Shown here piece after piece: positions 25,532-32,493 of a stretch of 32,493 nucleotides of DNA. The notes beneath the pieces are model-generated. The model was not told the DNA's origin and did no database searches. It saw only the letters and a list, made by a program, of their open reading frames with translations. The stretch's first letter is position 1. The number at the start of each line of letters is the position of its first letter. This DNA is from Chloroflexota bacterium (GTDB taxonomy: Bacteria; Chloroflexota; Dehalococcoidia; Dehalococcoidales; UBA2162). The stretch spans positions 1-32,493 of the forward strand of contig JACPPV010000037.1 in assembly GCA_016190825.1 (NCBI GenBank). The letters are read 5' to 3'. A program made the translations under genes and the position numbers.

Positions 25532-26650
25532 ATGGTTAGCACGAGGGTAAGGACGCAAAAAGCGACTATGACTAATAAAGAGAGGATGGAGGCTTTGCTC
25601 AGGAGGGAGAAGCCAGATCGGGTGCCTCACTGGCCGACTGCGACAAGTTTTGCCGTCATCCAAAGTGGAGGCACTATTGCTGACCGATATGTCGCCATGT
25701 ACGATACCGGAGAAAAAGGCGCTTACACCCGCCAGATGGTATATGAAGCCGAGAAGAAAGCTTGTCGCGATTTCGACTGGGTCTTTGCCCCGACTGTGCT
25801 TTCTCTCGTTAACCGGGGTGCTTTCGGCGGTGAAGTTAAGTTACCCACCAGTAAATATTCTCAAGGGGCCTTTGAGACCAAGTGGGCGGCCAACACCGAG
25901 GATGAGGTAATGGCTCTGAAAGTGCCCGATGTCAAAGCTTGCATCACTCCCGAAATAACGGATTTCTATAAACGGGTATACCAGGATGCCGATAACAATA
26001 AAGCATTCGTTACTTTTGGTTGTCTTAGTGTCATGAATACTGCCGCTGGTATCGCCGGCTACGATAAGCTGTGCAAGTGGATGATTAAAGCGCCGGAAGT
26101 TGCCCACCGCTTGATCCGTTTAGCCAGCGACTATCAAATTGCCATTGCACAGTACATCAAAGACACCTTTGGCGTAAAGAGCGTAATGCCGACAGGGGCG
26201 AATGCGGCGGCCTCTAATCAGCTAATATCCCCCAAACACTTTGAGCAGTTTGCTCTGCCGTACCTCAAAGAGGTGCATGAAAAAATCCTGGCAATGGGCT
26301 TTAGGCACCTTGAGACCCACCCTTGCGGTGAACAGAATCTGAATCTCCCTTATTGGCAATATGTGCCGCTGGGTGACCCGGGTATTTTTTGGCTCGGTGA
26401 TGAGGTAGCCCTGGCAACGGCGGCGAAGTATTTCCCCAACGACATCATGATGGGTAATCTTGAGTCTACGATTATCCAGTGCGGCACGCCGACCGAAGTC
26501 TATGAGGCAGCCAGGAAGGTTATTGAACAAGGCAAGAGCCTGGCTGGTGGCTTTATCCTCCGTTCCGCCTGTGAACTGCCGCCCCTGGCTCCTCCAGAGA
26601 ACATGATAGCGATAACACGCGCCCTCAATGACTTTGGTTGGTACGATTAG
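25532..26650 (+). CDS. MtaA/UroD-family corrinoid methyltransferase, paralog 2
   Basis: A 372-aa paralog with the same fold, including the zinc ligands HPCG and SACELPP 82 residues later. The N-terminus MVSTRVRTQKATMTNK and RREKPDRVPHWP matches paralog 4 better than paralog 1, while the YDTGEKG insertion is shared with paralog 1. The leader AAGGAGGGTATTAAC before ATG 25532 is almost that of paralog 4. The last residues (RALNDFGWYD) are the same in all four copies. Differences cluster in residues about 35-110, where substrate or partner specificity could lie. The solute-binding lipoprotein starts 109 bases downstream. Confidence 0.88.
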   Translation: MVSTRVRTQKATMTNKERMEALLRREKPDRVPHWPTATSFAVIQSGGTIADRYVAMYDTGEKGAYTRQMVYEAEKKACRDFDWVFAPTVLSLVNRGAFGGEVKLPTSKYSQGAFETKWAANTEDEVMALKVPDVKACITPEITDFYKRVYQDADNNKAFVTFGCLSVMNTAAGIAGYDKLCKWMIKAPEVAHRLIRLASDYQIAIAQYIKDTFGVKSVMPTGANAAASNQLISPKHFEQFALPYLKEVHEKILAMGFRHLETHPCGEQNLNLPYWQYVPLGDPGIFWLGDEVALATAAKYFPNDIMMGNLESTIIQCGTPTEVYEAARKVIEQGKSLAGGFILRSACELPPLAPPENMIAITRALNDFGWYD

Positions 26651-26759
26651 ATTCATTATGGAAGGCGATGGATAACAGTTGCTCCCAAGAAACTTCTTCG
26701 GAATGTCTATTATGCGTTGGCAAGCTGGGAACCTATTTAAAAAATAGAAGGAGGAGGAA

Positions 26760-28658
26760 ATGGGAAGAAGAAGAGTCCTGTCATCGGTAAGTCTTCTGGT
26801 GGTCACGGTGCTCTTGCTGGTCTCCTGTGGTCCGAAAGCAGAGCCGGCTGAACCAGCGCCGGCTGCACCAACTCCTGCTGTACCAACACCGGCTGCGCCA
26901 GCTCCGGCGACGCCTGCGCCTGCTCCGGCAGCCGCTACACCAACACCCGGTATCCTCGCTCTCCAGGTAGAGCCGCCACCCCTGGAAACTCCAAAATACG
27001 GCGGCACCATCAGCTGGAACGAACTCAACGATATACGAACTTTTGATTACGGTATTCAAGCCTGTTGCAGTTGGGGGAACAATATGGTCTATGAGGAGCT
27101 TATGACGCCAGACCGAGCAAAAAGCGTCTATGGCGATAAGACGTGGGACTTTCGCACCAACTATTTTGGCTGGCCTGGCTTCCAACCTCTCCTTGCCGAA
27201 AGCTGGGAGACGCCGGAGCCAGGCACCTGGCAGATCAAGGTGCGCCAGGGAGTCCACTTCGGGCTCGACCCCACCAGTGAAGCCAGCCGGCTGGTGAACG
27301 GCCGGGAGTACACCGCCGACGACCTCATCTACAATTTCAAACGAGCGATACAGCCCGGTTCCTCGACAGCCCTTGCTCAGCCGAAGACCGCCGAGTCAGC
27401 ATCGTGGGAAAGGACTGGACCCTGGTCGGTGACTCTCAAGACGCCGGTGGACCCCTATGCCGGTTGGTGCTGGATAGTCTGGGGGTGCTCCTGCGGGAAC
27501 TTTAACCAGTTTCCGCGGGAGGTGGTCGAGAAATACGGAAATATGAATGACTGGCATAACCAGGTGGGGACGGGACCCTTCTTTCTCACCGACTATGTCC
27601 GGGGAAGCGTTATCACTTTGACCCGGAATCCCAACTACTGGGGTAAAGATAACCTGGGCCCGGGCAAGGGGAACCAGCTGCCCTATCCGGACCAGCTTAA
27701 GGCTTACATCATCTCGGACATCTCGACCCGCATAGCCTCGCTGCGCACGGGAAAGCTTGATATGGATACCGAGATCAGCCGGGAAGATGCCCAGAGCCTG
27801 TTCAGGAGCAGGCCCGATATCAAGTATTTCCCATTCGTCTGGTTTTCGGCGCCGTCCGTCAGCGCGAGAGTTGATTTGCCCGGCAAGCCCTTCCGGGATA
27901 TACGCGTGCGCCGGGCGCTGACGATGGCTACCGATCAGCTGGCGATAAAGAAAGACCTATACGAGGGGTATGCCGAGATGGGGACCTACCCGGCAAACCC
28001 GCTTTCCAAAGATGTCTATGTGCCCATAGAAAAGATGTCGCCGACAGTCCAGGAGCTCTACCAGTATAATCCGGAAAGGGCGAAACAGCTTCTAGCCGAG
28101 GCCGGCTATCCCAATGGCTTCAAGACGACGATGATAGTCGAGAACCGGTCGGAATACCTGGATATAGCGCAGATCATCGTGGACATGTGGGCGAAGGTGG
28201 GGGTTGGGGTGGAACTCCAGATCAAGGAATTTGCCGTTTTTAGCACTATGAGGAACAACCACACCTACGAGGATTTCGTCCTGACAGGCTTTTCGCCGAT
28301 TTTCCCGCATGGCTGGACCCAGAACAATAATTTGCGTCCGGGCGGGTCAAACATACCCATGGTCAACGTCCCTGTGGGAAGCGACCCAATCATCGAAGGA
28401 TTCCACCAGGAAATTCAGAAAAACGCCTTCGTGGACATGGCGAGGGCGGCCGAGGTGTACCGCACCAAGCTGGGCCCCTATCTAGCGGAGCAGGCCTTCT
28501 GGATTGGGCTGCCGTCGCCATATATGTATACCATCTGGCAGCCGTGGGTAAAGAACTATGCCGGGGAGATAGAGCAGACACCCAGAATGGGAGCGCAAAT
28601 GCTCAGGTTTGCCTGGGTTGACCAGGACCTGAAGCAGAAGATGACGGGGAGGAAATAA
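26760..28658 (+). CDS. ABC transporter solute-binding lipoprotein, family 5
   Basis: The 632-aa protein has a lipoprotein signal with Cys23 (LLVSC) and then a long Ala/Pro/Thr linker (about residues 25-65). A full SBP_bac_5 (DppA/OppA/NikA-type) domain follows from KYGGTISW to the C-terminus, with NGREYTADDLIYNFKRA, VGTGPFFLTDY, ITLTRNPNYWGK, DIRVRRALTMATDQ and NPERAKQLLAEAGYPNGF. Such proteins bind peptides, nickel complexes, glycosides or other small solutes outside the cell and deliver them to a permease. No permease or ATPase gene lies in this window. Its place between two pairs of methyltransferase genes suggests it imports the methylated substrate. GGAGGAGGAA just precedes ATG 26760. 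Confidence 0.92.
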   Translation: MGRRRVLSSVSLLVVTVLLLVSCGPKAEPAEPAPAAPTPAVPTPAAPAPATPAPAPAAATPTPGILALQVEPPPLETPKYGGTISWNELNDIRTFDYGIQACCSWGNNMVYEELMTPDRAKSVYGDKTWDFRTNYFGWPGFQPLLAESWETPEPGTWQIKVRQGVHFGLDPTSEASRLVNGREYTADDLIYNFKRAIQPGSSTALAQPKTAESASWERTGPWSVTLKTPVDPYAGWCWIVWGCSCGNFNQFPREVVEKYGNMNDWHNQVGTGPFFLTDYVRGSVITLTRNPNYWGKDNLGPGKGNQLPYPDQLKAYIISDISTRIASLRTGKLDMDTEISREDAQSLFRSRPDIKYFPFVWFSAPSVSARVDLPGKPFRDIRVRRALTMATDQLAIKKDLYEGYAEMGTYPANPLSKDVYVPIEKMSPTVQELYQYNPERAKQLLAEAGYPNGFKTTMIVENRSEYLDIAQIIVDMWAKVGVGVELQIKEFAVFSTMRNNHTYEDFVLTGFSPIFPHGWTQNNNLRPGGSNIPMVNVPVGSDPIIEGFHQEIQKNAFVDMARAAEVYRTKLGPYLAEQAFWIGLPSPYMYTIWQPWVKNYAGEIEQTPRMGAQMLRFAWVDQDLKQKMTGRK

Positions 28659-28781
28659 ATTTTTTGTTGAATTTTTTACCTTGTGTCTGTTTCCCTTTTG
28701 TCAGGGGACAGAAGGTGCCTGGTGAAAAGGATATATTAGGTTATGTTAATGTAAGAGGAAAAAAGGAGGGTTATTACTACG

Positions 28782-29870
28782 ATGACTACAAAAGTAAGAG
28801 TCAGAAAAGCGACCATGACCAACAAAGAGCGGGTAGAGGCATTGCTGAGAAGAGAGAGGCCGGACCGGGTGCCTTTTTCACCAGGTGGCGCAGACTTTGC
28901 TATGGTCTATAGTGGGCATTCCCTTGCTGAAGCGTTCACCTGTAAATCTGAGGTGTTGTACGAAGCGGAAAAGAAAGCCTGTCACGATTTTGACTGGGTT
29001 TTTATTCCGAATCTTCGCGCTCGTCGAAACCGGGGACAGTTTGGCGGTGAAGTTAAGTTGTCCACCAATAAGTATGCCTGGTCACCGACAGTGAGCAAAT
29101 ACGCCGCTGAAACCCCGGAGGAGGTGATGGCACTGAAAGTACCTGACGTCAAATCCCTCTATTCTCCTGAGGAGATCGCTTTTAAGAAAAAATCCTTCCA
29201 GGACAAAGATGAAAATAAGCCATTTAATATCTCTATTGGCGCCATCAGTGTGATGAACATCGCTGCCGGCATCGCTGGCTATGACAAGCTGTGCCAGTGG
29301 ATGATTAAGTATCCGGAAATCGCCCACCGCTTAATTCGATTAGCGGCTGACTATCAAATTGCGATCGCTCAATTTGGCAAGGATACCTTTGGTGTCGATC
29401 GGGTGTTGATTAATGGAGCGAACGCGGCGGCGTCGAACCAGCTAATCTCACCGAAGCACTTTGAGCAGTTTGCCTTGCCTTATCTTAAAGAGGTGCATGA
29501 GAAGATTCTGGCGATGGGCTTTAAGCACCTGCGTACTCATCCCTGTGGTGAGCAGAACCGGAATCTACCTTTTTGGCAGCAGATTCCGATGGGCGATCCA
29601 GGGATCATTCACGTTGGTCATGAGATTGACCTGGTGACAGTGGCGAAGTATTTCCCCAATGATATCATCGAAGGTAACCTGGATACGACGATTATGCAGA
29701 TTGGTACTCCAACTGAGGTCTATGAGGAAGCAGCGAGGGTTATCAAGCTGGGGAAAAGCCTGGACAATGGTTTTATCCTCCGTCAAGCCTGCACCTTCCC
29801 GCCGCGGGCTAGCAACGAGAACGTAATGGCGATCACGCGGGCCCTCAACGATTTCGGCTGGTATGACTAG
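28782..29870 (+). CDS. MtaA/UroD-family corrinoid methyltransferase, paralog 3
   Basis: The 362-aa paralog lacks the YDTGEKG insertion of paralogs 1 and 2. Zinc ligands are kept (HPCG; QACTFPP 82 residues later). A Cys present in the other three copies (QCGTP) is Ile here (MQIGTP), but it is not one of the presumed zinc ligands. The N-terminus (MTTKVRVRKATMTNKER, RRERPDRVPF) and the ribosome site with 11-base spacing match paralog 1. It starts 123 bases after the solute-binding gene and may have its own promoter, though no clear -35/-10 pair is visible. Paralog 4 follows after 41 bases. Confidence 0.88.
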   Translation: MTTKVRVRKATMTNKERVEALLRRERPDRVPFSPGGADFAMVYSGHSLAEAFTCKSEVLYEAEKKACHDFDWVFIPNLRARRNRGQFGGEVKLSTNKYAWSPTVSKYAAETPEEVMALKVPDVKSLYSPEEIAFKKKSFQDKDENKPFNISIGAISVMNIAAGIAGYDKLCQWMIKYPEIAHRLIRLAADYQIAIAQFGKDTFGVDRVLINGANAAASNQLISPKHFEQFALPYLKEVHEKILAMGFKHLRTHPCGEQNRNLPFWQQIPMGDPGIIHVGHEIDLVTVAKYFPNDIIEGNLDTTIMQIGTPTEVYEEAARVIKLGKSLDNGFILRQACTFPPRASNENVMAITRALNDFGWYD

Positions 29871-29911
29871 AGAAATTAAGTAAATCACAATTTATGAAGG
29901 AGGGTATTTAG

Positions 29912-31009
29912 ATGGTTGGTTCGAAGGTAAGAACGCGAAAAGCGACGATGACCAATAAACAAAGAATAGAGGCATTATTCAGGCGAGAGAAACCGGACCG
30001 GGTGCCGCACTGGCCCTTTATCCAGGAGAACTTTGCTGTTCTTTATGCTGGTGGTGAGCCGGCTGACAGGTATCTCAAATCGATGGAGTGGAATTATGAG
30101 GCCGGGAAGAAGACCTGTCGGGATTTTGACTGGGTTTTTGCTCCCAATTTGTCCGTACGGCCGCGGGGGACTGCAAGTGCCTTCGGCGGCGAAAGGAAGC
30201 TGCCCACCAGCAAATATTCCCAGGATGCTTATGTTTCCAAGTTTCCGGCTTCGACCCCAGAAGAAGTGATGGCGCTGAAAGTGCCCGACCTTAAAGCCTG
30301 CGTCAGTGCCGAGATGGAGAAGTTTTCCAGGATGGTATACGCAGACCGGGATGATAACATGGCTTTTGTCACGGCTGGCAGTCTGGGCGTGATGAATGCG
30401 GCTGCCGGCATCGCCGGCTATGACAATCTCTGCAAATGGATGATCAAATATCCCGAAGTGGCCCACCGTCTGTGCCGCCTGGCGGTTGACAATAGCCTTC
30501 AGATGGCCCAATACGTAAAGGACAACTTTGGTACGGAGAGGGTGGTGATTACCGGAGCGAATGCCGGCGGGTCTAATCAGCTAATCGGCCCGAAGCACTT
30601 CGAGCAGTTTGCCCTGCCTTACCTCAAAGAGGCCCATCAGAAGGTCATTGATATGGGCTTCAAGCATCTTTGCCAGCATCCTTGCGGCGACCATAACCTT
30701 AATTTGCCTTTCTGGGCGCAGGTACCAATGGGCGACCCGGGAATTGTCTATGTAGCCAACGAGATTGACCTGGAGAAAGCGGCCCGGTTTTTCCCGAATG
30801 ACATCATACGGGGCAATATGGAGACGACGATTGTTCAATGCGGGACTCCGGGAGAGGTTTATGAGGAGGCGCGGAAGGTCATTGAGCAGGGTAAGCGTTT
30901 GCCGGGTGGTTTCATATTTGCGCAGGCCTGCGGGATACCGCCGCGAGCGCCGATAGAGAACGTGCATGCTCTGACCCGGGCTCTCAATGACTTCGGCTGG
31001 TATGATTAG
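29912..31009 (+). CDS. MtaA/UroD-family corrinoid methyltransferase, paralog 4
   Basis: The 365-aa last member of the set. It has MVGSKVRTRKATMTNK and RREKPDRVPHWP, like paralog 2, and the same leader AAGGAGGGTATTTAG. The zinc site is intact (HPCGDHN; QACGIPPRAP), and its GCGIPPR-like ending is the closest of the four to classical MtaA/MtbA proteins. An insertion-like PRGTAS segment occurs where the others read NRG. It ends the cluster: a weak hairpin follows at 31020-31043 and then more than 400 bases without a gene. Confidence 0.88.
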   Translation: MVGSKVRTRKATMTNKQRIEALFRREKPDRVPHWPFIQENFAVLYAGGEPADRYLKSMEWNYEAGKKTCRDFDWVFAPNLSVRPRGTASAFGGERKLPTSKYSQDAYVSKFPASTPEEVMALKVPDLKACVSAEMEKFSRMVYADRDDNMAFVTAGSLGVMNAAAGIAGYDNLCKWMIKYPEVAHRLCRLAVDNSLQMAQYVKDNFGTERVVITGANAGGSNQLIGPKHFEQFALPYLKEAHQKVIDMGFKHLCQHPCGDHNLNLPFWAQVPMGDPGIVYVANEIDLEKAARFFPNDIIRGNMETTIVQCGTPGEVYEEARKVIEQGKRLPGGFIFAQACGIPPRAPIENVHALTRALNDFGWYD

Positions 31010-31454
31010 GCTTAAGAATGGGTTCCACCAGTAGGGGGAACCCCAAACGATCATGAGATTTCGGAGAAAGCCAACACAGTTTATGCTGAGCATATTTGGG
31101 GATGGCAGAGTAAGTGAGCATCAAGACGGCAGTTGTCTCATGTGTAAGTAGGGACGGCGCGGTAACGGCGCTGGAGACAGCAAGGGAGGGCCGATATTGA
31201 TTTACAACGGTCTGGCGCAAGGCCTCCCGAGTCAGTAAAACCCCGAGTATTACTGGCTATCAGCGCTGGAAAATAAGGCGCTGAGGGGCAACAGAGTAGG
31301 TAGATGGTTGTGTTGACCGCTTTGTCTCTGCCAGGTTAGCTGTCTTCCAGCTCCGTCCGGAGCCAGAGTCCTGAAGCAAACGGCTCAGTGGCGCAGCCAG
31401 CAATCTCCGATCCTTGACGTTGAACTTTCGCTTGAAATGTTGGGGCGCAAAAGC
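31010..31454. other. Non-coding stretch after the methyltransferase cluster
   Basis: Apart from the weak hairpin at 31020-31043, no gene, promoter or repeat is supported here. The convergent minus-strand ORF chain ends at 31455. Confidence 0.4.
31020..31043 (+). terminator. Weak hairpin after the last methyltransferase gene
   Basis: GGGTTCC at 31020-31026 pairs with GGAACCC at 31037-31043 around a ten-base loop. It lies 11 bases after the stop codon. No T-run follows, so terminator function is uncertain. Confidence 0.35.
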
Positions 31455-31697
31455 TTAGAATGTTGGGTGGCCACTGAGAAGGGCACGTCCGTTGCTGACA
31501 TCGTGCGACCGCCGGCTCAATGTGTGGCGCAGGCTTCCTTTCCGCAGACTGAGGATAGCGCTCACTTTTCTCCCGTGCGCCATCTCAATCACCGCTACCT
31601 GGCTCGATGGCTGCTTGTCCCCCGGCGGGGCAGATACCCCTGCCCAGACCCTGGTTGGCTTGGGCTTGGCAATTATCCTCAAATGGTATCCTCTCAT
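31455..31697 (-). CDS. Possible small coupled ORF (third downstream of the zinc-ribbon gene)
   Basis: An 80-codon frame, basic and without recognisable domain. Its ATG overlaps the stop of the ORF at 31694 in an ATGA junction. There is no separate ribosome site, so expression would depend on coupling. It could be spurious, since another minus-strand frame is also open across part of it. Confidence 0.25.
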   Translation of the reverse strand: MRGYHLRIIAKPKPTRVWAGVSAPPGDKQPSSQVAVIEMAHGRKVSAILSLRKGSLRHTLSRRSHDVSNGRALLSGHPTF

Positions 31698-31945
31698 TGT
31701 GCCGGGGTCAGCCCCAACAATGATGCCATTGTTTTAAGAACCATTGCGTTCCTTTGCCAGCCGCCCTGAAGAGATGGTCGGCATCCTGACGGGTCCAGTC
31801 CATAAAGATACGCCTCTGCTTTGACTGCCCGCATCCGGAGCCAGTGCCGGAGCGCCTCTTCTCCCCGGCGATCCGCTCCCCGGCGTCCGCCTTTCCTGGT
31901 GATCGTTGCCACTGCCACCTGTCCAGGCACAAAGAATATCTCCAT
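31694..31945 (-). CDS. Possible small coupled ORF (second downstream of the zinc-ribbon gene)
   Basis: An 83-codon frame giving a basic, Arg-rich, mostly helical protein (RRGADRRGEEALRHWLR). Its ATG overlaps the TAA of the 23-aa ORF (TAATG) and its TGA overlaps the next ATG. No family recognised. A competing frame (31708-31932) is also open, so the call rests mainly on the overlap pattern. Confidence 0.35.
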   Translation of the reverse strand: MEIFFVPGQVAVATITRKGGRRGADRRGEEALRHWLRMRAVKAEAYLYGLDPSGCRPSLQGGWQRNAMVLKTMASLLGLTPAQ

Positions 31946-32016
31946 TACTGCAAAAGTTGCCGGGTGGCTTCTGCCAACTCTCTGTCCAACATACGGTGCT
32001 TAACGGTGAAAAACAC
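31945..32016 (-). CDS. Possible 23-aa ORF coupled to the zinc-ribbon gene
   Basis: A GTG start shares one base with the zinc-ribbon gene's TAG (TAGTG), and the frame ends in a TAA that shares one base with the next ATG (TAATG). The peptide ends LDRELAEATRQLLQ, a plausible amphipathic helix. Such chains are typical of phage or plasmid accessory regions; a chance frame cannot be excluded. Confidence 0.3.
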   Translation of the reverse strand: MFFTVKHRMLDRELAEATRQLLQ

Positions 32017-32462
32017 TATTTTGACTCTCTTCTTCTTATTTTTTCGGCGGCTTTAGCTACCATCTTCAGTCGTCCAATATCAGTATCCCAACACGCCGTG
32101 TGCCCGCAACCGGCGCCCTCTATGACCTGTTGAACGCTGAATTTACCCCATCGGGTGACAGGCTGGTGGCAAAATTCACAAGGTGCTGACAAGAAAGCTT
32201 GAAACGGCTTCAATGCCTCGTTTTCCTTCAGTAGTTCCTCCATAAGCTGGATATCCTCAAGCCGCTTGCCAGGAACCAGAGCTTTCAGAAGCGAGTCGTC
32301 TGCTTTCACTGAGGACATGAAGTGGCAGACCGGGCAGACGTAATAATTCCCTTTAGATTTGCTGCCGGGTTTTCCATTGGTGATGAATTTACTTCCGCAG
32401 TAATCACACCGGAATGATTTCAAGTGGTCGCCCATAATAACGCGAATGAAAAGGCCCCTCAT
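32016..32462 (-). CDS. Double zinc-ribbon protein, function unknown
   Basis: The 148-aa protein has a first zinc ribbon (CDYC then CPVCH about 20 residues later) and a second Cys/His cluster (CEFCHQP, then CGHTAC). They are joined by a helical segment rich in Leu and Glu (DIQLMEELLKENEAL), and the C-terminus is basic. This suggests a small nucleic-acid or protein-binding regulator; I do not recognise the family. The ATG at 32462 is preceded by GAAGAA; an internal ATG at 32435 is a second option. It runs opposite to the methyltransferase cluster, and its stop overlaps the next tiny ORF. Confidence 0.65.
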   Translation of the reverse strand: MRGLFIRVIMGDHLKSFRCDYCGSKFITNGKPGSKSKGNYYVCPVCHFMSSVKADDSLLKALVPGKRLEDIQLMEELLKENEALKPFQAFLSAPCEFCHQPVTRWGKFSVQQVIEGAGCGHTACWDTDIGRLKMVAKAAEKIRRRESK

Positions 32463-32493
32463 TTCTTCAGGGCTTCGGGATAAGGACCAACCA

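Noticed and set aside
28687-28711. CTGTTTCCC / GGGGACAG inverted repeat after the solute-binding gene
   Set aside because: The stem is interrupted and has no T-run on the coding side; too weak to call a terminator.
29700-29714. Loss of a Cys (QCG to QIG) in methyltransferase paralog 3 as a sign of a dead zinc site
   Set aside because: By spacing, the third zinc ligand is the later Cys in QACTFPP, 82 residues after the HPC Cys, and this is kept in all four copies.

Overview
The window looks like a piece of an anaerobic, Chloroflexi-type genome or metagenomic contig. I favour a Dehalococcoidia-like relative, from general knowledge rather than any search. The pointers are lipoproteins with long Pro/Ala/Thr linkers after the lipobox, purine-rich Shine-Dalgarno sites, a string of uroporphyrinogen-decarboxylase-like (MtaA/MtbA-like) methyltransferases, and a family 5 ABC solute-binding lipoprotein. 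No rRNA, tRNA, CRISPR array or transposase was recognised.

Left block (about 486-7610, all minus strand): four translationally coupled genes. In order of transcription they are a truncated DUF499-like fragment, a 162-aa protein (DUF7680-like, tentative), a DUF1156-type DNA methyltransferase, and a PLD-nuclease plus SNF2-helicase fusion. This is the core of a methyltransferase/helicase defence-type island related in content to DISARM-like systems. It ends abruptly near 7573-7610, where the DUF499 fragment lies head to head with the C-terminal remnant of a VWA protein; both genes have lost their 5' parts.

Middle block (about 8111-19309, plus strand): two paralogous ECF sigma/anti-sigma modules, each followed by exported proteins. 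Module 1 has an anti-sigma factor fused to a BsuPI-like outer domain, then three lipoproteins (PepSY-like, seven-bladed Reg_prop propeller, and a mosaic protein reusing two domains of its neighbours), a signal-anchored protein, a TolB-like lipoprotein and a four-helix membrane protein. Module 2 has a minimal anti-sigma factor, a six-bladed TolB-like lipoprotein and a LolA/LppX-like protein. The same ECF-like promoter element precedes sigma 2 and its TolB gene. The whole looks like an envelope-sensing, surface-lipoprotein regulon.

Next block (19821-23991, plus strand): a nitroreductase, a stand-alone corrinoid-protein cap domain with a Cys-rich tail, an unknown CxxCxC protein, a RidA-family gene with an in-frame stop, an alpha/beta hydrolase with a frameshifted 3' end, and a diacylglycerol-kinase-type lipid kinase. 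Two broken genes side by side suggest decay or local sequence errors.

Right block (24208-31009, plus strand): four MtaA-like methyltransferase paralogs arranged as two pairs around a solute-binding lipoprotein. Leaders and N-termini match in an A-B / A-B pattern, implying duplication of a two-gene unit. All four keep the His-x-Cys...Cys zinc site, so the block probably serves uptake and corrinoid-dependent demethylation of an unknown methylated compound; the full corrinoid protein and transporter permeases are not in the window.

The right end (31455-32462, minus strand) holds a double zinc-ribbon protein followed by a chain of very small ORFs joined by one- to four-base stop/start overlaps, a phage-like style of packing.
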